Shown: positions 51,885-58,919 of the stretch, piece after piece
How the letters are laid out: every line of letters begins with the position of its first letter
Position numbering within the stretch: position 1 is the stretch's first letter
Source of the DNA: Marixanthomonas spongiae
Lineage (GTDB): Bacteria; Bacteroidota; Bacteroidia; Flavobacteriales; Flavobacteriaceae
DNA: 64,000 nucleotides
Direction: 5' to 3'
Assembly (NCBI RefSeq): GCF_003095375.1
Contig: NZ_QEHR01000004.1
Span: forward strand, 248,001-312,000
Translations under genes and position numbers: made by a program
The notes under the pieces: model-generated
The model's database searches: none
The model's input: the letters and a program-made list of their open reading frames with translations, nothing else
Told to the model about the DNA's origin: nothing

Positions 51885-52309
51885 TTCTGTTTTGCTTTAA
51901 GTTTGTGTGATAGGTTGGTTTTGTTGATGTCCACCACAAATTTCTTGGTTAAAAAATTACGTCCCAATAATACGGGAAATTTCATTTCCTTTCGGTCGCT
52001 TAAGGTTAAGAAAATAGGATGTTTTTTTCCGAATAATACAATCTCCGTGTGTATCCTGTAACGGGTTTGGGCTTCGCCATTGCTGCTTTTTACCACTTTT
52101 ACGTCGTATTCATCAAAAATAAATTCTTTATTGTGGTATTGTGGGTGTTCTTCATCGAGAAACCTGCATTTAAGATAATCGTTTTCTACGGTAACATCGG
52201 TACAATGGATGGAGGAGGTAAATGCCCCGGTATCAATTTTTACTTCTATGTCTTCGAGTTCCAGTTTTGGAAAATCTGCTTTATCTATTCGGCCTATTTT
52301 TCTCTTCAT
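51881..52309 (-). CDS. Retropepsin-like aspartic protease (ATP-dependent zinc protease family, RimK-associated)
   Basis: A 142-residue protein. The D-T-G-A motif [13 protein letters not shown] (24-36; Asp26) is the active-site signature of the retropepsin-like family formerly named ATP-dependent zinc proteases. Strands [39 protein letters not shown] and [11 protein letters not shown] complete the fold; FPVLLGR is also conserved. It probably acts as a dimer and is nearly always beside RimK genes. Role in cutting or maturing glutamylated peptides is inferred. Confidence 0.85.
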   Translation of the reverse strand: MKRKIGRIDKADFPKLELEDIEVKIDTGAFTSSIHCTDVTVENDYLKCRFLDEEHPQYHNKEFIFDEYDVKVVKSSNGEAQTRYRIHTEIVLFGKKHPIFLTLSDRKEMKFPVLLGRNFLTKKFVVDINKTNLSHKLKAKQK

Positions 52310-52339
52310 TTATTAATCCTTTATACTTTTATAACCAGT

Positions 52340-53374
52340 TTATATTTGCATTAAAATATCAATTAATTTTTGTTTAATAGCTCGATAAAGTCTTTCAAAA
52401 TCATCTGGAAAGAAATATAAAAAAATTGTGTGTTCTTTTTCCATTCCAAGTAATGCTTTAGTGTTAGTTTCCAAAATGCCATATGAAGAATTTAAATCAT
52501 CTCCCATATTTTTAATCATTTTTTCAATAGTTATTATTGGATGAGTTATAGCAATTTTCCCTTTTTTGAAATCTAAGTTGCCATCTAATTCATTTTTTAA
52601 TAATTGAACAGTTGGCTTAATCATAGAGAAAGGGTTTATCTCAATTTTCTGCCAAGACCAATAACAACTTAACACTCTGTGATTATCAGCTTTAACATCT
52701 TTAAAGTCAGTACCTGAAATCTCACTTTCACAAAAATTTTGAAGTTCAACTAACTCATTTTCTTTAGCTAGAAGTAATAGTTTGGTTAACAATGCTGAAA
52801 GCTTTATCTTATCGTCTGTAAGTTTTGTTAGATATTTAGAAATTTCAGAATTCAATGAGTTTTTGGCCCCATTATTTGGTAAAGATTTTAGCCATTCATT
52901 AATTCTAATAGTGTCAATTGCTTTTGCTTCTGTGTTTGAAGATCCATTTCTATAATAAACTCTCCCTTGTTCTAAACCTTTTAAATTTGAAACTGAAGGC
53001 ATGATTGGCATTTCGTATTTGGTTATAGGAAACTCGAGTATTCCAAACATTTTGTTGTCATATTCTTTAGTGTAATAACTAAAAACAGGCCTTGGAATTA
53101 CTTTGTCTTTTACCTTTTGTTGAAGAATAGCATCATCAAAAGCTTTTGATATTCCTTTTAGCTTTGTAGTTTTATTATCTGACTCTCTAACTCCAAAAAT
53201 TATAAATGATTTCTCCGTTCTGATGGTATTTGAAAATGATATTACATCTTTTAAAAACTTTGAAGTTTGATTACCGTTTCTATCATTATTAAAATCATAA
53301 ATATCTTCTTTAAAATCTAAAATAGTGCTTTCGTTTTTATTTAGAATATCTTTAAATTCTTTATCAGTAATCAT
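52340..53374 (-). CDS. AlbA_2 domain protein with possible AbiTii-like domain
   Basis: A 344-residue AT-rich gene between the protease gene and the second RimK gene. The N-terminal AlbA_2 domain (about 10-165) reads ESTILDFKEDIYDF, VISFSNTIRTEKSFIIFGVRES and GRVYYRNGSSNTEA. The C-terminal part has KLSALLTKLLLLAKENELVELQNFCESEISG, which recalls the AbiTii abortive-infection domain; this is only a resemblance by eye. The different base composition from the ligase genes suggests later acquisition. A defence or regulator role is possible. Confidence 0.6.
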   Translation of the reverse strand: MITDKEFKDILNKNESTILDFKEDIYDFNNDRNGNQTSKFLKDVISFSNTIRTEKSFIIFGVRESDNKTTKLKGISKAFDDAILQQKVKDKVIPRPVFSYYTKEYDNKMFGILEFPITKYEMPIMPSVSNLKGLEQGRVYYRNGSSNTEAKAIDTIRINEWLKSLPNNGAKNSLNSEISKYLTKLTDDKIKLSALLTKLLLLAKENELVELQNFCESEISGTDFKDVKADNHRVLSCYWSWQKIEINPFSMIKPTVQLLKNELDGNLDFKKGKIAITHPIITIEKMIKNMGDDLNSSYGILETNTKALLGMEKEHTIFLYFFPDDFERLYRAIKQKLIDILMQI

Positions 53375-53455
53375 TCTTCTATATTTGGTTTCAACAATAT
53401 ACCAAAAACCGAAACCAATTAAATAGTAGAGAGCGTTTTTATCATTCCTTTAACC

Positions 53456-54328
53456 CTACCGTTTATTCCGCTCAATATAGCCGATAATGCTTTTTGAAAT
53501 ATTCTTTTGGGTGGTTTTTTCAATGCCTTCGAGGCCGGGGGTGGAGTTGACTTCCAGCACGAGTGGCCCTCTTTTTGATTGTAAAATATCAACGCCACAA
53601 ACCCCCATTTTTAATGCTTTGGCAGCTTTTAGGGCAATTGCTTCTTCTTCATGGCTTAATTGTAAACTTTCTGAAGTACCACCACGATGTAAATTGGACC
53701 GAAAATCGCCTGCTTTGCAATGCCGTTTCATGGCGGCAATGACCACGCCGTCTACCACAATAACCCGGATATCGGCACCTTTTGACTCTTTAATGAATTC
53801 TTGTAGTACGAATTTTTGTTTGGCCGCCTGTAGCGTTTCAATGATAGGCATCGCTTGTTTACCGTTTTTAGCTAAAATGACGCCTTGCCCGTGGGTCCCT
53901 TCTAATAATTTAATGATAATCGGGTTGTCCCCAAACGTGGCTACTTGTTCGGTTGCTAAATAGGGATTTACGAACACCGTATGCGGCACGGCTACACCTG
54001 CTTTTGAAAGTATTTGAAACGAGGTCCATTTATCACGGGAATGCAAGATGGCTTGCGCCGAAACAATACTGAACACATCCATTGCTTCAAAATGTCGCAC
54101 TAAGGAAGAACCATAATACGTATTGGAAGCTCCAACACGCGGAATAATAGCGTGTAAGTCGTCCACTTGCTCTTCGTGATAATACAGTACGGGTTTTCCT
54201 TTTTGAATACTCAACCTACAGTAAGTAGGATCGAGCACTTCCATGGCATGATTGCGTTTTTCACCTGCTTTTAACAGGCTTTGTGTGGAATATAAATGGT
54301 ATCCTCTGGATAGAATGGCTATGTTCAC
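53456..54328 (-). CDS. RimK-type ATP-grasp ligase (second copy)
   Basis: A 290-residue ATP-grasp ligase paralogous to the gene at 51012, with the same layout: (M)[75 protein letters not shown] and LVLEVNSTPGLEGIEK. It starts with GTG (54328), aligned with the ATG of the other copy. The length match suggests duplication. It is first in the minus-strand run to the folate gene, with the AlbA_2 gene directly after it. Confidence 0.88.
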   Translation of the reverse strand: MNIAILSRGYHLYSTQSLLKAGEKRNHAMEVLDPTYCRLSIQKGKPVLYYHEEQVDDLHAIIPRVGASNTYYGSSLVRHFEAMDVFSIVSAQAILHSRDKWTSFQILSKAGVAVPHTVFVNPYLATEQVATFGDNPIIIKLLEGTHGQGVILAKNGKQAMPIIETLQAAKQKFVLQEFIKESKGADIRVIVVDGVVIAAMKRHCKAGDFRSNLHRGGTSESLQLSHEEEAIALKAAKALKMGVCGVDILQSKRGPLVLEVNSTPGLEGIEKTTQKNISKSIIGYIERNKR

Positions 54329-54390
54329 AACAGGTTCAGTTAAGGGCGCAAGATATAAATTGTCTGCCTTTTTTCAGAAAAAATAACGCT

Positions 54391-56298
54391 TTACAATGCA
54401 TTATTGATGATATCTTCAACTACTTCAGGGTTTAGCAGGGTGCTTGTGTCTCCTAAGCTATCGGTTTCATTAGAAGCTATTTTCCGAAGGATACGGCGCA
54501 TAATTTTTCCGCTTCGGGTTTTGGGCAGGGCATCGGTAAACTGGATTTTATCCAACTTCGCAATTGGCCCAATACGATCGGTAATTAATTGATTGATTTC
54601 TTTCCGAAGGTTGTCTTGATCGCGGGTTTCGCCGGCTTCTTTCAGTGTAACATATCCGTAGAGGGCATTTCCTTTTACATCGTGCGGAAATCCAACAATC
54701 GCACTTTCGGCCACGGCCGGGTGCTCGTTAATGGCATCTTCAATGGGAGCCGTGCCCAAATTGTGCCCCGAAACAATCACTACATCGTCCACACGACCTG
54801 TAATGCGGTAATAGCCCACACTGTCGCGCAAGGCACCATCGCCCGTGAAATACATATTCTCAAAACTTGAAAAATAGGTGTCTTTATACCGTTGGTGATT
54901 GCCCCAAATAGTGCGTGCCATCGACGGCCACGGAAATTTAATGCACAACCGACCATCTACCTGATTTCCTTTTAATTCATCACCATTTTCGTCCATTAAA
55001 GCGGGTTGCACCCCTGGTAGCGGTAAACTGGCAAATGTTGGAATTGTGGGCGTAACATACGGAATGGCAGCAATCATAATCGCACCGTTTTCTGTCTGCC
55101 ACCACGTATCGGTAATTGGGCTTTTCTGGTGGCCTACGTTTTCATTGTACCAGTGCCAAGCCTCTTCGTTAATGGGTTCGCCTACGGTGCCCAACACTTT
55201 TAGCGAACTGAGGTCGTATTTTTCAACAAACTCCAGATTTTGTTTTGCTAAAGCCCTTATTGCTGTTGGCGCGGTATAAAACTGGTTCACTTTATGCTTT
55301 TCGACTATTTCCCAAAAACGGCCCCAATCGGGATAGTGCGGGACGCCTTCGTACATTATGGAGGTCGCTCCGTTGGCCAATGGGCCATAGACAATGTAAC
55401 TGTGGCCGGTAATCCAGCCAATATCGGCTGTGCACCAATACACATCGTCTTCGCGGTACTGAAACACATTTTTAAAGGTATAGGCCGTGTTCACCATATA
55501 GCCGGCGGTGGTATGGACCATGCCTTTGGGTTTTCCGGTAGAGCCCGAGGTGTATAAAATAAAAAGCGGATCTTCGGCATCCATCACTTCGGGTTCGCAG
55601 GTGTTTTTGGCTTTACTTAATAACGGCTGCAACCATTCGTCACGACCTTCTTTCATGGTGATGTCGCTTTCAATCCGTTTGGCAACGAGCACGGTTTCAA
55701 CGCCTTCGCAGGATTCCAACGCTTTGTCCACGATGCCTTTTAAATCGATTGTTTTTTTTCCGCGGAAGGAACCATCTGCCGTAATTACCAGTTTACAATC
55801 ACAGTCGTTGATGCGCGTTGCCAACGCATTGGAAGAAAACCCGGCAAACACCACCGAGTGGATGGCTCCAATTCGGGCACAGGCCAATACCGAAATGGCC
55901 AGTTCAGGGATCATCGGCACGTAAATACACACACGATCGCCTTTTTTAACGCCTTTGTCTTTTAATACATTCGCAAATTGGCACACCCGGTCGTGCAACT
56001 GTTGATAGGTGATGTGTTCCGCTTTTTCCGAAGGATCGTTCGGTTCAAATAAAATTGCGGTTTTATCGCCCCGAATGCGCAAGTGGCGGTCAATGCAGTT
56101 TTCGGTAATGTTAAGTTTGGCACCTTTAAACCAAGTGACTTCCGGCTTGCTGAAATCCCACGACAACACCTCATCCCACTTTTTACGCCACATAAAATGC
56201 TCTTCGGCAATTTCGTCCCAGAACGTCTCGGGGTATCGCACTGATTTGCGGTAGATTGTAAAATATTCTTCTAGGCTCTTTATGTGGTAGTTGCTCAT
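54391..56298 (-). CDS. acs: Acetyl-CoA synthetase (acetate-CoA ligase)
   Basis: A 635-residue AMP-forming ligase making acetyl-CoA from acetate. Motifs: the phosphate loop YTSGSTGKPKG (about 266-276), TDTWWQTENG, YYRTGD-like MYFTGDGALRD, and the C-terminal KTRSGKIMRRILRKIA with the Lys that is acetylated in known enzymes. A TAAATTTG box (56336-56343 as CAAATTTA) lies upstream. It is apparently monocistronic, 60 bases after the second RimK end on the same strand. Confidence 0.97.
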   Translation of the reverse strand: MSNYHIKSLEEYFTIYRKSVRYPETFWDEIAEEHFMWRKKWDEVLSWDFSKPEVTWFKGAKLNITENCIDRHLRIRGDKTAILFEPNDPSEKAEHITYQQLHDRVCQFANVLKDKGVKKGDRVCIYVPMIPELAISVLACARIGAIHSVVFAGFSSNALATRINDCDCKLVITADGSFRGKKTIDLKGIVDKALESCEGVETVLVAKRIESDITMKEGRDEWLQPLLSKAKNTCEPEVMDAEDPLFILYTSGSTGKPKGMVHTTAGYMVNTAYTFKNVFQYREDDVYWCTADIGWITGHSYIVYGPLANGATSIMYEGVPHYPDWGRFWEIVEKHKVNQFYTAPTAIRALAKQNLEFVEKYDLSSLKVLGTVGEPINEEAWHWYNENVGHQKSPITDTWWQTENGAIMIAAIPYVTPTIPTFASLPLPGVQPALMDENGDELKGNQVDGRLCIKFPWPSMARTIWGNHQRYKDTYFSSFENMYFTGDGALRDSVGYYRITGRVDDVVIVSGHNLGTAPIEDAINEHPAVAESAIVGFPHDVKGNALYGYVTLKEAGETRDQDNLRKEINQLITDRIGPIAKLDKIQFTDALPKTRSGKIMRRILRKIASNETDSLGDTSTLLNPEVVEDIINNAL

Positions 56299-56435
56299 GG
56301 ATAGGGATTTAAGGTGAAACCAAACACTTGGTTACCAAATTTAGCAAATGTTTAGGGAAGTAGGAAGGGAATAAAGGATGCTAATACGATATTTAACGAA
56401 TGGTGTGAAATTTTAAGAGGATTGTGTTAATGTGT

Positions 56436-57380
56436 TTAAAAAGGTAAATCGTCATCATTTGATTTCTTTTTTCGAAAGAAAGTCTCTGGTGTAGGATGAT
56501 TCTCAATTATATCGAAAAAATTCTTTTGATAAAGAATAAGTAGTTTTTTTGTAGCACGATTTTTACAAGGAATTATTTTGGTATTATTATGCTCAATAAA
56601 TTCTAAAGTAACATTTGAAAATTTACTTAAAGTATATTCTAAAATGATAGACTGTAAATCAATAATTTTTAAAAGAACAAGTGCAGATTCTATTGATTGG
56701 AATATAGATTTATAAGTTACTATGTATTCATCTTCATCTTCATCTTTATCAAAATGCAAATAATTATTAAGTTGTTTAAAATCAATGTGAGCTATCTCAC
56801 TGAGATAAGAGTAAAAACTACCTAATTGAGAATTAGGTAATGCTTTTTTTAATTTATTGATGTTCGTAGATTTTAGTTTTTTACTTAAAATTTTTGCATT
56901 GGCTTTGTCAAACTCTTCTTGTCCTAAGTCATAAAGGTTATAGCAATAATTAATTTGTTCAAAAATCATTCGGTTGATTGACATACTTTCAAAAAAGTAT
57001 TTGTTCTTTATTAAAAAAACAGAACATTCATAACTGTTCTGTAATCGATGAAAATTCGCTGTTATACCGAGAGTAATATCATTACGATGAGTTAATTTAA
57101 TCTTAGATAGCTTATCAAATAATTCTTCCGAAAAACTCCAGACATTATCCGTTATTTCTTTTAATAATGAATTTAAAGGATCCGTACTATTTACTGAAGT
57201 GTTTTGAAATTTATTTTTAGTATAGTCCACAGAATGATACCCCAAAAAATATTTGGCAAGAGATGCTTTAATATCACTATGGATTTCTTCATCATAATGT
57301 TCAGGCACTAAAGCAAAAAAAGAATTAAATGATATTGTTTTGAGATTGTGGATACTTATTTCTTCAAGTCTATTTTGCAT
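56436..57380 (-). CDS. Accessory protein with SSB-like C-terminal peptide
   Basis: A 314-residue protein from ATG 57380 (MQNRLEEISIHNL). It is AT-rich, mostly helical, Asn/Lys/Phe-rich, with a DEDEDEYI acidic patch near residue 220. Segments such as FHRLQNSYECSVFLIKNKYFFESMSINRMIFEQINYCYNLYD recall DUF5677 or HEPN-like helical proteins, but this is not firm. The last residues RKKKSNDDDLPF have the acidic tip and Pro-Phe end of bacterial SSB tails. No membrane segment. Base composition differs from acs next to it. Function is unknown; a DNA-repair or phage-related role is suggested by the tail and the neighbours ssb and recQ. Confidence 0.7.
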   Translation of the reverse strand: MQNRLEEISIHNLKTISFNSFFALVPEHYDEEIHSDIKASLAKYFLGYHSVDYTKNKFQNTSVNSTDPLNSLLKEITDNVWSFSEELFDKLSKIKLTHRNDITLGITANFHRLQNSYECSVFLIKNKYFFESMSINRMIFEQINYCYNLYDLGQEEFDKANAKILSKKLKSTNINKLKKALPNSQLGSFYSYLSEIAHIDFKQLNNYLHFDKDEDEDEYIVTYKSIFQSIESALVLLKIIDLQSIILEYTLSKFSNVTLEFIEHNNTKIIPCKNRATKKLLILYQKNFFDIIENHPTPETFFRKKKSNDDDLPF

Positions 57381-57392
57381 CTGTTTAACCAA

Positions 57393-57661
57393 TTTTGAAA
57401 ATAATAGTTATATAAATATACTAATAATTTATATGTTATATTTTCACCAAGTGTATCAGTAGTTTAGATACTTTATCGTGTATAAATCTTTAATTTTCAA
57501 TACAATTATTCAAAAACAAACACTTACAAACGTTTATAAACAACTATAAACGAAAGTAAATACGTACCAACCGATTAAAACTTCCAGCCCGTTCTATGTT
57601 TGTACCGTTGGACAATTAGTTCAACATTATTCTTAACTGTTAATCCTTAAAAATTAAAATT
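57393..57661. other. Intergenic region before ssb
   Basis: A 269-base AT-rich gap between divergent genes. It has several TTTATAAAC/TATAAACG-like repeats (57528-57552) and the -7 box TATGTTTG at 57595-57602. A TTG at 57392 could extend the accessory gene by four codons. Confidence 0.45.
57595..57602 (+). promoter_or_regulatory. Likely -7 box for ssb
   Basis: TATGTTTG fits TAnnTTTG. It lies 59 bases upstream of the ssb ATG, so this message has a normal leader. No -33 TTTG at the usual spacing. Confidence 0.5.
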
Positions 57662-57994
57662 ATGAACGCACTTAGAAACAAAGTACAGTTGATTGGAAGA
57701 TTGGGACAAGACCCAGAAATCGTAACCTTTGCCGACGGTAACAAAATGGCAAAATTCTCAATGGCTACCGACGATAGCTATAAAGACAAAAACGGACAAA
57801 AAGTAGAACGCGCCTATTGGCATAACGTGGTTGTAAAAGGCGGCCTAGTAAAAGTAGTCGAAGAATACGTGACCAAAGGCCAGGAAATCGCCATAGAAGG
57901 CAAGCTCACCAACCGCTCTTGGGACGATAAAGATGGTAACAAACGTTACATTACCGAGGTGTTTTGCAATGAGTTGTTGATGTTGAGTAAATAG
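57662..57994 (+). CDS. ssb: Short single-stranded DNA-binding protein without acidic tail
   Basis: A 110-residue OB-fold protein: MNALRNKVQLIGRLGQDPEIVTFADGNKMAKFSMATDDSYKDKNGQKVERAYWHNVVVKGGLVKVVEEYVTKGQEIAIEGKLTNRSWDDKDG. It ends VFCNELLMLSK right after the fold, so it lacks the flexible linker and the acidic D-D-D-x-P-F tail that SSB uses to recruit partners. Such short SSBs are common in Bacteroidota next to a full-length one, which is not in this window. A terminator follows at 58011. Confidence 0.93.
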   Translation: MNALRNKVQLIGRLGQDPEIVTFADGNKMAKFSMATDDSYKDKNGQKVERAYWHNVVVKGGLVKVVEEYVTKGQEIAIEGKLTNRSWDDKDGNKRYITEVFCNELLMLSK

Positions 57995-58010
57995 TTTTTA
58001 CAATTTTATA

Positions 58011-58036
58011 AAAGGCGTGGTAAAGGCGCCTTTTAT
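58011..58036 (+). terminator. Intrinsic terminator after ssb
   Basis: AAAGGCG (58011-58017) and CGCCTTT (58027-58033) form a 7-bp stem with a 9-base loop followed by TTTATT. It is 17 bases after the ssb stop. Confidence 0.7.
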
Positions 58037-58059
58037 TAAATTATATAACAAGCATAACC

Positions 58060-58245
58060 GGTCGCTTCGATACATTCCGCCATAGGCGGAACACTCAGCA
58101 ACCTTAGATCGTGAATTTCAAAGCAATATGTAAGGTGATTGAGTGTTTCGAGGTACGAGAAACGTATCGAAACCTCCGCAATGAAAAGCCAAATTCAAGG
58201 TGATTGAGTAATCCCGATGATAATCGGGATTGTACCGAAACCACC
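58060..58245. repeat. Dispersed palindromic repeat block, left of the GIY-YIG gene
   Basis: Three units: 58060-58103 (GGTCGCTTCGATACA, stem TTCCGCC/GGCGGAA, CACTCAGCAACC), 58134-58177 (GGTGATTGAGTG, stem TTTCG..CGAGAAA, GTATCGAAACCTCC) and 58199-58245 (GGTGATTGAGTA, stem ATCCCGAT/ATCGGGAT, TGTACCGAAACCACC). The common ends are GGTGGTTGAGTG and TGTATCGAAACCACC, while the stems differ. Spacer TGTGAATTxxAAAGCAATATGTAA is also shared with the right block. Confidence 0.85.
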
Positions 58246-58264
58246 GACCTTAAACAGACAAAAA

Positions 58265-58561
58265 ATGGTAAAAGCATACACATACATTCTACAATGTTTC
58301 GATGATACTTTTTACGTGGGCAGCACAAAATATTTAGAAAAAAGAATTGAACAACATCAAAACGCTGAAGGATCAGAGTATACAAAAAGAAGGCTTCCAG
58401 TTACATTATTCTATTATGAAGAATATGATAGAATTGACCATGCATTTTATAGAGAAAAGCAACTACAGGGTTGGAGTAGGAAAAAGAAATTGGCATTGAT
58501 GGGTGGTGACTTAGAGTTGTTACCTGAGTTGGCTAAAAAGATATTTAGAGAAAATGAGTAG
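58265..58561 (+). CDS. GIY-YIG nuclease family protein
   Basis: A 98-residue protein with a single GIY-YIG domain of the YhbQ/UPF0213 type: TYILQ (6-10) and YVGST (17-21) form the paired GIY/YIG strands, Arg27 and Glu64 (FYREKQLQGWSR) are the expected catalytic residues. A start at 58265 is chosen because the family starts there; an upstream frame would translate repeat DNA. It is enclosed by repeat blocks ending 20 bases before it and beginning 8 bases after it. Confidence 0.88.
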   Translation: MVKAYTYILQCFDDTFYVGSTKYLEKRIEQHQNAEGSEYTKRRLPVTLFYYEEYDRIDHAFYREKQLQGWSRKKKLALMGGDLELLPELAKKIFRENE

Positions 58562-58568
58562 CCATTCC

Positions 58569-58843
58569 GGTCACTTCGATACATTCCGCCATAGGCGGAA
58601 CACTCAGTAACCTCACATTGTGAATTCTAAAGCAATATGTAAGGTGGTTGAGTGTTTCGAGGCACGAGAAACGTATCGAAACCACCGCAATGAAGAGACA
58701 AGATCAGGTGGTTGAGCCTGCCTGCCTTTTTCGGTAGGTGATTCCAATGATAATCGGGAGTGTATTGAAACCACCGTAATGTAAAGCCAAATGTAAGGTG
58801 ATTGAGTGATCCCGATGATAATCGGGATTGTATCGAAACCACC
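58569..58843. repeat. Dispersed palindromic repeat block, right of the GIY-YIG gene
   Basis: Four units (58569-58612, 58643-58686, 58707-58775, 58797-58843). Positions 58569-58716 are a near copy of 58060-58208, including the spacer; the fourth unit matches the third unit on the left. The unit at 58707-58775 with GCCTGCC/GGTAGGT is extra. It separates the nuclease gene from recQ. Confidence 0.85.
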
Positions 58844-58905
58844 GGCATTCAAACGACCAAAACTGAATTTCATGAAAACCAGTATCATCAGTTATTAAAT
58901 TAATT

Positions 58906-58913
58906 TAACTTTG
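58906..58913 (+). promoter_or_regulatory. Likely -7 box for recQ
   Basis: TAACTTTG fits TAnnTTTG. The last G is seven bases before the ATG at 58920, so the recQ message would be leaderless. The repeat block ends 62 bases upstream of the box. Confidence 0.6.
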
Positions 58914-58919
58914 CAACCC

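Noticed and set aside
58060-58848. Possible CRISPR array because of regularly spaced repeats
   Set aside because: Spacing and stems vary, units are palindromic in alternating orientation, the spacers are themselves repeated, and no cas gene is near.
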